From Bin90 sp965214635 (GTDB lineage: Bacteria > Chloroflexota > Dehalococcoidia > Lucifugimonadales > JADFKI01): a stretch of 64,000 nucleotides of DNA. The position numbers and the translations under genes are program-made. Below the pieces are notes generated by a model, which saw only the letters and a list, made by a program, of their open reading frames with translations, did not search any database and had not been told where the DNA came from. This document shows, in pieces, positions 35,660 through 44,755 of this stretch. Positions within the stretch are counted from its first letter, which is position 1. Each line of letters begins with the position of its first letter. The DNA is taken from the NCBI GenBank assembly GCA_965214635.1, contig OZ243964.1, forward strand, positions 620,001 to 684,000, given 5' to 3'.

Positions 35660-37213
35660 TTACTCGGCTGCCACTGGACCGACTGACTCGGCTTCGCCTC
35701 GCTTGAGGACGCTGCTGCCACTGCTGTCGTCGTTGTAGTAGACATAGGCGCGCTGATGTTTGCCCTCGTCGTCGGAGGTCAGCGGGTACTCGGAGTCGGG
35801 GTTGCCGCAATTGTGGTATGGCGTAACATTGGTCCAACCCGTGCTGCCGTCGTCGGAGCGCTCCCACTGCCAGCGCTCGGGGAGGGGGTTGATTGCGCCG
35901 TCGGAACGCTCGGCGTTGGCGGCGTCGGGCAAGCTCACATTCAAGGTGTTGCCGACCTGTAGCGTGCCAGTGGGAGCGTTGGCGGCAACTATGTCGCCGC
36001 TTGCCACGCCGTTGGATGCCTCTATCGGCCCGATAGCTGCGGTGGTAACCGTTGTGCTGGGGTTGCCGTAGGTCAGGCTGGCACGCAGGAACTTGCCCAC
36101 ATCCCCGGACTGGGGCAGGTAGATGTAGCTGGCGTTGGGATGCTGCCCGGCTGTAACCGACGCCCATGTGGAGTCGTCGGGTGCGAGATTGTTGTTGCTG
36201 TCGGCATCGGCACGCTCCCAAGTCCATGTGGGAACAGTGATGCTCGCACGGTCGCCCGATGTGTCGTAGCCAACACAGGAGTTGTTGGTATGTTCTTCCA
36301 GCGTTGCCTGAATGCGTGCTAGGTAGGCCTCCCGGGAAGTCAGCCTCACGGTAACTGGCTCGCCCACCACTGGCGTAGCTGTGCCAGACTGAATCGTGGT
36401 CGGCGTGCAGTTATCGCCAAATATGTCCAGATCCTGGATAAATGCTTGGAAGTCGCTGTCCAGCGGCGCACAAGGCCCCGGCTCCAACCCAACCCTAGGC
36501 TTGAAGTGTAACTGTTCCAGTGCTGAAAGCCCGGTGAAGCTGTACGGTAACTGCCCGGACAGTCCATTGTTATGTATGTACATTTGCGTCAGGTTGCTCA
36601 GGCTGCCTAAATTGGCAGGTATAGTTCCCGTCAGGGCATTGTTGTCGAGCCACAGAGCCTTTAGGCTGCTCATGTTACCTAAATTGGCAGGTATAGTTCC
36701 TGTCAGCCCGTTTCCGTTGATCCACAAGTTTTCTAGGCGGGTCAGGTTGCCCAGCTCGGGTGGTATGGACCCAGTCAGCCTATTGCCGCTGAGATCCAGT
36801 TGCTCCTTCAGTTTGTTCAGGTTGCCCAGCTCGGGCGGTATGCTTCCCGTTAGTCCAGAATCGATTCCAACTACGATGCTCTTTTGGTCTTCAATGTCTA
36901 GAGATTCCAGGCTATTAAGGTTGCCTAGCTCAGAGGGTATGGTTCCCGACATTAAGTTTACGCCGAGGTACAGACCGGTCAGGCTGCTCAGGTTGCCTAG
37001 CTCAGGCGGTATGGTTCCGCGCAAGTTATTTTCGCGGAGACTTACTACAGTAACACGGCCACTGCTGTCGGTGGTAACGCCGTACCAATCTCCCAGCGGC
37101 TCGTTGCTGTTCCAGTTGGTGTTGTTGCTCCAATTATCGCCGACGGTGGAGTTGTACAATGCGACCAGCGCTGCACGGTCTCCCATAACATCCTGCGCCT
37201 CAGCCACCCGCAT
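35660..37213 (-). CDS. Plant-type leucine-rich-repeat protein, copy 2 (start codon lost)
   Basis: 517 residues from the internal ATG at 37213. The frame remains open upstream, and the codon equal to the start of copy 1 is at 37307-37309, where ATG has become ATA. The 32 codons between encode the same signal peptide as copy 1 (HLLLAVKILAIVAI). Starting at 37213 would lose that signal. Domains are as in copy 1: N-terminal cap (ALVALYNSTVGDNWSN), about seven LRRs, and two Ig-like modules; the Ig-like half is nearly identical. It may be silent, or may be read from the upstream ATG at 37386 through the poly-C tract, which would need 25 or 28 C. The present count is 27. Confidence 0.75.
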   Translation of the reverse strand: MRVAEAQDVMGDRAALVALYNSTVGDNWSNNTNWNSNEPLGDWYGVTTDSSGRVTVVSLRENNLRGTIPPELGNLSSLTGLYLGVNLMSGTIPSELGNLNSLESLDIEDQKSIVVGIDSGLTGSIPPELGNLNKLKEQLDLSGNRLTGSIPPELGNLTRLENLWINGNGLTGTIPANLGNMSSLKALWLDNNALTGTIPANLGSLSNLTQMYIHNNGLSGQLPYSFTGLSALEQLHFKPRVGLEPGPCAPLDSDFQAFIQDLDIFGDNCTPTTIQSGTATPVVGEPVTVRLTSREAYLARIQATLEEHTNNSCVGYDTSGDRASITVPTWTWERADADSNNNLAPDDSTWASVTAGQHPNASYIYLPQSGDVGKFLRASLTYGNPSTTVTTAAIGPIEASNGVASGDIVAANAPTGTLQVGNTLNVSLPDAANAERSDGAINPLPERWQWERSDDGSTGWTNVTPYHNCGNPDSEYPLTSDDEGKHQRAYVYYNDDSSGSSVLKRGEAESVGPVAAE

Positions 37214-37332
37214 TTGGGAGTCGGCAAGCCCTTCTACAAACAGGAAGGCGATGATTGCGACAATCGCTAGGATCTTTACGGCTAAAAGTAGATGCCTTGA
37301 GATGGATATTAGCAGTCCACCAGCGCAGAGTC

Positions 37333-37359
37333 GGGGGGGGGGGGGGGGGGGGGGGGGGG
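37333..37359 (-). repeat. 27-nt poly-G homopolymer (poly-C on the gene strand)
   Basis: Uninterrupted run of 27 G. Read on the minus strand it is a C-tract within a short frame from ATG at 37386 (MFTDLFRLL, nine prolines, DSALVDC, TAA). The stop ends next to the ATA that replaces the LRR start. Length may be affected by sequencing error. Confidence 0.85.
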
Positions 37360-37495
37360 TAACAAGCGGAAAAGATCTGTGAACATTACGATGATGCGGT
37401 CCTAATTATGGGATGAGATTACAAGTTGGAAACCATTTACAATGGGGAATTGTACTATTGTCATAGTTGCTAATCAATAGCGGCACGGTCTGGGG

Positions 37496-37548
37496 CATTC
37501 TTAATCAGCAGCAGGTAGATAAGCACGGTTTTGCAACGGGCAAGGGTA
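37496..37548 (+). repeat. Direct repeat flanking LRR copy 2, right arm
   Basis: Partner of the arm at 35,485. It ends shortly before the ribosome site of the downstream SDR gene. Confidence 0.6.
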
Positions 37549-37578
37549 TGACGGGTTAAGAAGGGTAAGGAAGTGGTT

Positions 37579-38472
37579 ATGAAGATTTTGGTTGCAGGTT
37601 CATCCGGTCTGATTGGCAGCGCCCTCGTGCAGCGGCTCACAGCGGACGGGGACGATGTGGTGCGGTTGGTGCGGCGCGCCTCTCGCGGCGATGGTGAGGC
37701 ACAGTGGGACCCAGATGCGGAAGTGATTGACGAATCCGCGCTGATAGGCGTGGACGGGGTGGTGCACTTGGGCGGGGCATCCATTGCGAGCAAGCGATGG
37801 AACGCAGAGCACAAGGCGGTGATACGCAGCAGCCGGGTTGACAGCACGAGGTTGCTGAGTGAGGCGCTCGCGAGCTTGGATGCGCCGCCGAGCGTGTTCG
37901 CTTGCGCCTCTGCGCTGGGCTACTATGGCGACAGCGGTGATGCGGTGCTCACTGAGGACAGCCCGGCGGGGAACGATTTTCTGGCGCGCGCAACGGCGGA
38001 ATGGGAGGCGGCGACCGACGCTGCGTCAGGTGCGGGCATTCGCGTCGTGAACCTGCGCATCGGCGTGGTGCTAAGCGCGCAAGGCGACCTGCCGCGCCGA
38101 ATGCTGACGCCATTCAAGCTGGGTTTAGGGGGCAAGCTCGGCAGTGGGCAGCAGTATATGAGCTGGGTGCATCTTGACGATGTGGTGGGCGCTATCATCC
38201 ATGCCTTGCATACGCCATCTATACAAGGGCCTGTCAATGTGTCATCGCCGAATCCGGTTACGAACGCCGAGTTCACGCGGGTCTTGGCGGAATTGCTGCA
38301 CCGTCCCGCCGTGCTGAGCGTGCCGGCATTTGCGCTTCGGGCAGTGATGGGCGAGATGGCGTCATTTGCGCTCAGTTCGGCAAGGCTACACCCACGCGCG
38401 CTGTTAGACAGCGGGTATGAGTTTCTGTGGCAAGAGCTGACACCAGCGCTGCGGGACATCTTGGAAAACTGA
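37579..38472 (+). CDS. TIGR01777-family SDR oxidoreductase/epimerase
   Basis: 297 residues. The NAD(P)-binding loop VAGSSGLIGSALVQRL is at the start. VHLGGASIASKRW, the active-site ALGYYGDSGDAVLTED, and YMSWVHLDDVVGAIIHAL are typical of the TIGR01777/YfcH subgroup of extended SDRs, which lack a known substrate. The C-terminal LHPRALLDSGYEFLWQ also fits. ATG 37579 is chosen over a GTG two codons earlier because AAGGAAG is better spaced for it. Confidence 0.88.
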   Translation: MKILVAGSSGLIGSALVQRLTADGDDVVRLVRRASRGDGEAQWDPDAEVIDESALIGVDGVVHLGGASIASKRWNAEHKAVIRSSRVDSTRLLSEALASLDAPPSVFACASALGYYGDSGDAVLTEDSPAGNDFLARATAEWEAATDAASGAGIRVVNLRIGVVLSAQGDLPRRMLTPFKLGLGGKLGSGQQYMSWVHLDDVVGAIIHALHTPSIQGPVNVSSPNPVTNAEFTRVLAELLHRPAVLSVPAFALRAVMGEMASFALSSARLHPRALLDSGYEFLWQELTPALRDILEN

Positions 38473-38525
38473 GAATTCGGGCTGCAGCATCCCAAGAAGT
38501 CTTCCATCGAATCGATAGGATTGGG

Positions 38526-39677
38526 CTACCGTCCCAAGCCATACATAGGAAAGACTATGCGTCGGATGGCTTGGGCGCTCGCTTCGGCGAAGGTCTTGGT
38601 GTCGGTTTGGACTTGCGCTTGTATGGGGAGGTCGTCTGGGTCATGCAGGGATGCTACGCCGTGCTCCGCCTGATATGCGGGTGGGATTTCATCGGGCAAA
38701 TGCTGCCCTGATATGACGGCAAAATCCAGCGCCCACGCCCGCGCCACGGCTTGAAGGTCATACCCGCCGCCGCCAAGCGCAAGCCACTTGGATACGCCGA
38801 GCCGTCCGAGTTCGGCGACTGCCGCAGCGTGTCCCTGCACCGAAAGCGCCAGATGCGTTATCGGGTCGCGGTAGTGCGAATCGATGCCAAGCTGCGTAAC
38901 AAGCGCATCAGGGCGAAATCGCTCTATCAGCGGCAGCACCACTTCACGCAACGCCCACAGATACACATCGTCGCCGGTGTACGGATAGAGCGGCAAGTTG
39001 ACGGAAAAACCGCGCCCTCTGCCCGCGCCAATTTCCTGCGGATAGCCCGTGCCCGGGAAGAGAAACGCCCCAGATTCGTGCAACGATATGGTCAGAACGG
39101 CGTCTGTGTCGTAGAAGGCGTGCTGAACGCCGTCCCCGTGGTGGCAGTCTATGTCCACATATGCCACGCGCATCCCCGCGTCTAGCAAGCGCTTGATGCC
39201 GATAACCGGATCGTTGAACACGCAAAATCCGTATGCATAGCCGGGCATGGCGTGATGCAGCCCGCCGCTGATGCTGAATGCGGCGTCGACGCGATCATCA
39301 AGCAGAGCGTCCACGGCGGTCAAGGTAGCCCCGGTTGACAGCGCTGCGGCGGCATAGATACCCGGATAGACAGGGTTGTCGCCGGGACCGAAGTTGAACT
39401 GCGCTGCGTCAACGCCCGGCTCACCTGCGCCGATGCGCCGCACGGCGTCCACATACTCCGGCGTGTGATAGCGGATCAGGTCGGCAACGGCGGCAGAACT
39501 TGGCTCTAGCAGCGACACATTCGGTGCATCGAACGCGCCATAGGCGTGCAGCAGGTCGTAGGTATAGCGCAGACGGATGGGCTTCATCGGGTGCGTCTCG
39601 CTGAGCGTGTGCCCCGCAAGACGATGGTCATAGATGAACGCTGTTCGCCGCTTGCCCGACGCTGTGTCGCCTGCCAT
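38526..39677 (-). CDS. Histone-deacetylase-family (AcuC-like) protein
   Basis: 383 residues. The zinc site is visible in YVDIDCHHGDG (Asp and His) and QLGIDSHYRD (second Asp), and the charge-relay His pair in GGLHHAMPG. A Tyr near GGGGYD is the catalytic Tyr position. Bacterial members deacetylate small molecules or proteins, for example acetoin utilisation AcuC or acetylpolyamine deacetylase. The length and the HPMKPIRLRYTYDLL start favour AcuC-like. The start ATG at 39677 has GGAGG 6 bases upstream. It converges on the SDR gene. Confidence 0.87.
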   Translation of the reverse strand: MAGDTASGKRRTAFIYDHRLAGHTLSETHPMKPIRLRYTYDLLHAYGAFDAPNVSLLEPSSAAVADLIRYHTPEYVDAVRRIGAGEPGVDAAQFNFGPGDNPVYPGIYAAAALSTGATLTAVDALLDDRVDAAFSISGGLHHAMPGYAYGFCVFNDPVIGIKRLLDAGMRVAYVDIDCHHGDGVQHAFYDTDAVLTISLHESGAFLFPGTGYPQEIGAGRGRGFSVNLPLYPYTGDDVYLWALREVVLPLIERFRPDALVTQLGIDSHYRDPITHLALSVQGHAAAVAELGRLGVSKWLALGGGGYDLQAVARAWALDFAVISGQHLPDEIPPAYQAEHGVASLHDPDDLPIQAQVQTDTKTFAEASAQAIRRIVFPMYGLGR

Positions 39678-39722
39678 AGTACGCCTCCGCTGTGGCATAG
39701 CCGAGTGCTTGACGCGCTGCAG

Positions 39723-40505
39723 CTAGCCGCTTCTCAGATCGAATGTCATATCCGGCTCGGTGATAGTGAACGAGATGCCGGTCGTGTTCGTCAGTTCTGC
39801 GAGTTCGCTGCGGACAGCCGCCTCCCATGGAGGGTTGATGTGCGACACTAGGACTCGGGGGATGCGGTCGTGCTGACGCCGGAAGGCGTGCAGGGCGTCC
39901 GCCAGTAGGGCGGGCGTGAGATGTCCAGATTCGCGGGCGGCGGCTGCGTTCCCATTCCCAAAGGTAACCTCTGTGAGCAAAACATCCGGGGCGATGTGCT
40001 CCCACGAGTCGCTCACTCCCCTGCCCGTGTCGCCCGTGTAGAACAGGCTGACATCAGCGGACACTATGTGGAATCCCGCAGCAGGAACAGAGTGCGGAAC
40101 GGGAAGCGCCGTAACCGTATACCCCAACACATCGAAAGGTTCGTAGAAACCGACGGGGTGGAAGCGAAAGGTGGGCGCATCGGCGCTTGGAGACACGGTG
40201 AAATCGGGGAAGAGCCTGCCGTTCATAAGGGTGTCGGATACGGCGTCTATGGCATCGGGGATGGCGTAGATGTCTATCGGAGCGGGTTTTCTGCCGCGCA
40301 CAGCCATGCCAAGCGGCAGCAGGTCCTTCACATGGTCATAGTGCCGATGTGAGAGCAAGATGGCGCGTATCGCAATCTGCTCGTCCAGCGTGAGCGCGCG
40401 AGTCAGAGAGCCAGCATCCAGCGCAAGCACGCTATCGACTAGGTGGCTCTCCATCCGCGTCGTGCGGGTTTCCATATTGTGTGCGCCAAGAACTCGTAGG
40501 TGCAT
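39723..40505 (-). CDS. MBL-fold metallo-hydrolase
   Basis: 260 residues. The metallo-beta-lactamase motif is LSHRHYDHVKD (HxHxDH form), followed by the Asp in FYTGDTGRG and a His in VLVSHINPPW. The overall layout (MHLRVLGAHN start, PVPHSVPAAGF) resembles ribonuclease Z and class II cyclic-nucleotide phosphodiesterases. The target is unknown. AAAGGCAGAG precedes the ATG. It lies 45 bases upstream of the deacetylase gene on the same strand. Confidence 0.82.
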   Translation of the reverse strand: MHLRVLGAHNMETRTTRMESHLVDSVLALDAGSLTRALTLDEQIAIRAILLSHRHYDHVKDLLPLGMAVRGRKPAPIDIYAIPDAIDAVSDTLMNGRLFPDFTVSPSADAPTFRFHPVGFYEPFDVLGYTVTALPVPHSVPAAGFHIVSADVSLFYTGDTGRGVSDSWEHIAPDVLLTEVTFGNGNAAAARESGHLTPALLADALHAFRRQHDRIPRVLVSHINPPWEAAVRSELAELTNTTGISFTITEPDMTFDLRSG

Positions 40506-40593
40506 TCTCTGCCTTTCATATTCACCAGAGACATTGAAGATAATCGACTAACCCGTGGAACAACTGATGGATATTAACCCCCTACGACATAAG

Positions 40594-41238
40594 CTAAATG
40601 CCAACGATCTTTATCATAGAATGCGCTTTGTATATGCGGTTGATGTTGAGCAGCAACGCCGTAAGGTCTTCCACATAGCGGGCGTTAGCAAGCCCGCCGC
40701 CGTCCACTGCGCGTGCACCTTGTATCGTCTCTGCCAGCGCCATCACTTTGCGCTTGGCGTCCGGGTCATCCCCGCATACCACTATGTCGGTGTCCAAAGG
40801 CTTGTTTGGTTGCAGCAGTTCTTGGGCACTGACATTGTGGAACGCCGCCGTGTGAACGGAGTCGGGCAGTATCTCTTGCGCTTCCAGAGCGGCGGAGCCG
40901 GCTTCGACGCGCACAGCACGGGCGACACCTCGTCTGAACGCCAGCGGCGCTACCACATTCACGATAAGCTTGCCATACAAGTGTGGCTTCAAGGCTTCTA
41001 GCGTGGGACGCTGCGCTGCGTACGGAACGGCGACGACCACCATGTCGGATTGTGCGGCTACGGCGTCGTTGAGCGCACCATCGATGTCGATAGTCGGAGC
41101 AAGCTGTCGCACGCTGTCCGCCGCATCCTGCGCCCTATCGGCGTCCCGCGAGCCGATGAGGATACGCTCGCCCGCCAATGCGAACCGCAGCGCAAGCCCC
41201 CTGCCTTCGGGCCCCGTGCCTCCAATAAAGCCAATCAT
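40594..41238 (-). CDS. npdG: F420-dependent NADP reductase
   Basis: 214 residues matching the NpdG/Fno family. The Rossmann loop FIGGTGPEGRGLALRF starts the protein, followed by ILIGSRDADRA (NADP phosphate-binding), VVVAVPYAAQ and the C-terminal NARYVEDLTALLLNINRIYK. It exchanges hydride between F420 and NADP. This implies the host makes or uses F420, as several Chloroflexota do. GGAGGAGG lies just before the ATG. No F420 biosynthesis gene is in the window. Confidence 0.88.
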   Translation of the reverse strand: MIGFIGGTGPEGRGLALRFALAGERILIGSRDADRAQDAADSVRQLAPTIDIDGALNDAVAAQSDMVVVAVPYAAQRPTLEALKPHLYGKLIVNVVAPLAFRRGVARAVRVEAGSAALEAQEILPDSVHTAAFHNVSAQELLQPNKPLDTDIVVCGDDPDAKRKVMALAETIQGARAVDGGGLANARYVEDLTALLLNINRIYKAHSMIKIVGI

Positions 41239-41445
41239 TGCGCCTCCTCCATCATAAAATGCTGCTGGTCAGTACTGGCTAGTGAACGCTTATCGAGCGC
41301 TAGTTTATCAGTTTGCCAGTCAGTCAGTCTATCGGTGGTAAAGGGTCAGCACTCTCTATATCAGCAGTGAAAAAAGAACCCCTATCCTGACGGGGGTAAA
41401 GGGCGTGATGGGGAGCGTTCCAGTGCCAACACAGACACAGTGCCC

Positions 41446-41454
41446 CGCAACAGC
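41446..41454 (+). repeat. 9-bp target duplication, left
   Basis: CGCAACAGC directly before the IS left end, repeated at 42521-42529 after the right end. Confidence 0.85.
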
Positions 41455-42520
41455 GGTAGCGTTTCCATTCAGGTGGTTGAGTTGTAGAATGAGGCATACA
41501 TTACCAGAGGGGGGGGGAAACGAATGGGTATGCTATACCGACTGGAAGAGCAAGCAGAAAAGACCGTTACACAGGAAATACAAGACACACTCCAAGATGC
41601 GCTGATGCTCTACAAGCCGATGTGCAAAGCCTGCGACCTAGCGATGGCACGCCATCACAGCTATCGCCGCACACTCATCACCAAGTATGGCGCAGTGAAC
41701 TTGGCAATGCCCGTGTTCAGATGTGGGAAGTGCGGAGATATGCAGAGCGGTATGGAGCTAGTAGGCAATGTGGAACGCCGCAAGTCGTACTCAAAAAAAC
41801 GCGCGAAGAGGCGGTGAGACTGGCGGCGATGGGGTTGAGTTACGCCAAGGTCGGCGAGATGTATGGGTTCGCCAAGAGCACCTTGTGCAAGTGGATCAAG
41901 CAGGAGAAGTTGGAGCGACCTGAGCTGAAAGGTGATGTGGCGGAGATGGATGGAGTGTGGGTGGGTGTTCGTCGTGGGAAGCAGGAGATGAAGGTGTTCC
42001 GGGATGACAAGGGCGGCGTAATGGCGTCGTTCGGGAGTTGGGAAGACACGCTGACCGAAGCCTATAAGCGAGGAGTAAGGCAGCCTGCCCACCTAGTGAG
42101 CGATGGAGACAGAGCGATAGCCTCTGCCATCGGAATGGTCTATGGCCGAGGCACAGCCCATCAGCTATGCCAGTTCCATCTGCTCAGGGAGTACAGGCGC
42201 AACATAGGCGAGGTGGGCTGGGACGAAGCCAAAGAGTTGCTGATGTCAGAAGACTTGGCTGAGGCGAGGAAGTTGGCTGCACAGATAGTGAAGTTGACGA
42301 GTGGTCGTGGGCTGATGTGGTGTAAGAAGGCGCTGACCAAGGGACTGGCGCATCTGGGTACTGGTCAGTTTAGATACAAGACCACATCTCGGTTGGAGCG
42401 GTTTCAGCGAGAGATACGGCGTCGTGAGCGAATGGGCACAGCGTGGACGCCTCACAACCTGCTGGTACTGCTGCAACGCAGGGGGCTTCTGTCTTCGACC
42501 ACCTGAATGGAAACGCTACC
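41455..42520 (+). mobile_element. Intact 1,066-bp insertion sequence
   Basis: Terminal inverted repeats read GGTAGCGTTTCCATTCAGG inward from each end and match at 25 of the first 26 positions. A 9-bp direct repeat flanks it. It holds two overlapping transposase frames. Remnants of the same element are at 11,949, 26,389 and 30,064. TIR and target length suit the IS256/Mutator-like or ISLre2-like groups, but the family is not certain. Confidence 0.9.
41524..42506 (+). CDS. IS transposase made by -1 frameshift
   Basis: The first frame (41524-41817, 97 residues) carries a zinc ribbon (CKACDLAMARHHSYRRTLI, then CGKCGDM). The second frame continues with a helix-turn-helix (GLSYAKVGEMYGFAKSTLCK) and the DDE-like core: DGVWVGVR, LVSDGDRAIASAI, HQLCQFHLLREYRRN and RMGTAWTPHNLLVLLQ. 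The frames meet at the heptamer A-AAA-AAA (41793-41799) followed by C. A -1 slip there gives a 327-residue protein ending in the right TIR. Such slippery sites are standard in IS transposases. A simple one-base change in a once-intact gene is the alternative. The start ATG follows a G9 run. Confidence 0.8.
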
Positions 42521-42529
42521 CGCAACAGC
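42521..42529 (+). repeat. 9-bp target duplication, right
   Basis: CGCAACAGC directly after the IS right end, the partner of 41446-41454. Confidence 0.85.
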
Positions 42530-42612
42530 GCCACTGTTGCACGATGTTGCGGGTTTGGCTAGAATGTGCGCAATAGTGTTAGCATCAAAATTGGCTGGAG
42601 GGATAAGGCGGA

Positions 42613-44655
42613 ATGGCAACATTTTCTACTGACAAACTGCGTAATGTGGTACTGCTGTCACACGGGGGCGCGGGAAAGACTATATTGGCAGAAGCGATGC
42701 TCCACGAGGCGGGACTGACCACGCGCTTCGGTCGTGTGGAAGACGGCACCACTGTGTCAGACTTCGAGCCTGAGGAGATCCGCCGCCAATCCAGCGTACA
42801 GACATCTATTCTCGCCTGCCCATGGCGCGACTGCAAGATAAACATAATAGACACGCCCGGCTATGCCGACTTCCGCGGCGAGGTCATATCTGGAACACGC
42901 GTAGCGGACGCCGCCGTCATCGTGGTCTCGTGCGTGGCAGGCGTTGAGGTCGGCACAGCGCAGATGTGGCGGCTTGCGGACGAGCGCAGCCTGCCCCGCA
43001 TCATCTACATCAGCAAGATAGACAGGGAAAACGCCGACTTCCGGCGCGCTATGGACGCCATCACCGAGCGCTTCGGCAGAGAGTGCGTCCCGCTACAAAT
43101 ACCCATTGGCGCAGAGGCGAACTTCTCCGGCGTGGTGAACTTGCTCGAACCCAACAGCGATGTCCCCGATGACATTGCGGGCGATGTGGAAGAGGCGCGC
43201 GAACGCCTCATAGAGGCGGTTGCAGAGTCGGACGACGACCTCGCAACCAAGTATCTCGAAGGCGAAGAGATTACGCAGTCAGAGATGGCTGCGGGCTTGA
43301 AGCAGGGCATAGCAGACGGGACTATCATACCCGTGCTGGTGGGTGCGTCTACTGCGGAAATCGGCGTCAAGGAAGTGCTCGACATCATCGTAGACCTGCT
43401 GCCATCACCGGCGGATGTGGGCAGTGTAACAGCGAGCACAGAGACCGGAGATCCCGCTGAACTCGCACCGGAAAGCGACGCCCCGCTTGCGGCACTCGTG
43501 TTCAAGACCGCCGCCGACCCGTTTGTCGGCAAGCTCTCGTACTTCCGTGTGTACAGCGGTGCATTCGGTGGAGACGGGCAGATTTGGAACGCCAGCGCAA
43601 GCCAGCAAGAGCGCATCGGGCAAGTTTTCGCAGTGCGTGGCAAAGAGCAGACTGTGGTGCCGTCCTTGCCGTCCGGGGACATCGGCGCAACGCCCAAGTT
43701 GAACAGCGTGTTAACGGGGCACACCCTCACCACGCGCGAGCACATATTCAACATAGAAGGGTTGGAGTTTCCGTCGCCGGTGTACCAGATGGCTGTGTTC
43801 CCCAAATCGCAGGCAGATGTGGACAAGATGACCAGCTCGCTAAATCGCATCGTCGAGGAAGACCCCAGCCTGAAGGTTACACGCCAGCCCGATACGAACG
43901 AGATGTTACTCGGCGGGCTTGGCGATACGCATGTGGAGATTGCCGTTGAGAAGATGAAGAACAAGTTCGGCGCAGAGATGCTGCTCCGCCTGCCCAAGGT
44001 CGCATACAAAGAGACCATCAGCGGCAGCGCGCGCGTCGAGTACCGCCACAAGAAGCAGTCGGGCGGACATGGGCAGTTCGGGCATGTGTGGCTGGCGCTT
44101 GAGCCGCTGCCAAGGGGCATGGGCTTCGAGTTCGCCGAAACGGTCGTGGGCGGTAATGTCCCGCGCGAATACATCCCCTCAGTAGAAAAGGGCGTGGTCA
44201 AAGCGATGGTCGGCGGCGCAATCGCCGGATACCCCATCGTGGATGTGAAGGCAACCCTGTTCGACGGCAGCTACCACACGGTGGACTCATCAGGCATCTG
44301 CTTCGAAATCGCGGGCAGCCAAGCGCTCACGAAGGGCGTTCAGCAGGCATCCCCCACCCTGCTCGAGCCGATAATGAGCGTCAAGATAGTAGTGCCGGAC
44401 GGTTTCACCGGCGACATCATCGGCGACATGAACTCCAAGCGCGGGCGCATACAGGGAATGATACCGCAAGGCGACAGCACCACGATGATAGAGGGCGAGA
44501 TACCGCAGTCCGAGATGCTACGATACGCCACCGACTTGCGTTCCATGACGCAGGGACAGGGCGCTTTCAGCCTCGAGTTCCACCACTACGAAGAGGTACC
44601 CGGGCATCTGGTGGACAACATCATCACCGAAATCAGGGAGCGGGAAGAGGCGTAG
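42613..44655 (+). CDS. Elongation factor G-like GTPase
   Basis: 680 residues with the EF-G domain order: G domain with P-loop LSHGGAGKT, DTPGYADF and the base-recognition motif SKID (usually NKMD), domain II, then domain III, the IV-like GGHGQFGHVWLALEPL region and domain V. The Lys-to-Asp motif change and the shorter length suggest a paralogue (FusA2-type) rather than the main EF-G. Such proteins may act in ribosome recycling or stress; that role is inferred. GGAGGGATAAGGCGG precedes the ATG. A strong terminator follows. Confidence 0.9.
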   Translation: MATFSTDKLRNVVLLSHGGAGKTILAEAMLHEAGLTTRFGRVEDGTTVSDFEPEEIRRQSSVQTSILACPWRDCKINIIDTPGYADFRGEVISGTRVADAAVIVVSCVAGVEVGTAQMWRLADERSLPRIIYISKIDRENADFRRAMDAITERFGRECVPLQIPIGAEANFSGVVNLLEPNSDVPDDIAGDVEEARERLIEAVAESDDDLATKYLEGEEITQSEMAAGLKQGIADGTIIPVLVGASTAEIGVKEVLDIIVDLLPSPADVGSVTASTETGDPAELAPESDAPLAALVFKTAADPFVGKLSYFRVYSGAFGGDGQIWNASASQQERIGQVFAVRGKEQTVVPSLPSGDIGATPKLNSVLTGHTLTTREHIFNIEGLEFPSPVYQMAVFPKSQADVDKMTSSLNRIVEEDPSLKVTRQPDTNEMLLGGLGDTHVEIAVEKMKNKFGAEMLLRLPKVAYKETISGSARVEYRHKKQSGGHGQFGHVWLALEPLPRGMGFEFAETVVGGNVPREYIPSVEKGVVKAMVGGAIAGYPIVDVKATLFDGSYHTVDSSGICFEIAGSQALTKGVQQASPTLLEPIMSVKIVVPDGFTGDIIGDMNSKRGRIQGMIPQGDSTTMIEGEIPQSEMLRYATDLRSMTQGQGAFSLEFHHYEEVPGHLVDNIITEIREREEA

Positions 44656-44681
44656 GTATTTGGCATAACAGGCGCACATTC

Positions 44682-44725
44682 GCCGGCGGCAGGACAGTAC
44701 GCTGTCTAGCCGCCGGCTTTTGTTT
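44682..44725 (+). terminator. Intrinsic terminator after the EF-G-like gene
   Basis: GCCGGCGGC (44682) pairs with GCCGCCGGC (44709-44717), with an inner GACAG/CTGTC stem, followed by TTTTGTTT. Confidence 0.85.
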
Positions 44726-44755
44726 CACAGGCAAAACGAAAGGAAGAACCCGCCA

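Larger units (their letters stand above)
35660..37475 (-). repeat. 1.8-kb inverted duplication, copy 2
   Basis: Reverse-complement counterpart of 12,020-13,829, including the segment upstream of the poly-C tract. Recombination between the two copies would invert the about 23 kb between them. Confidence 0.85.
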
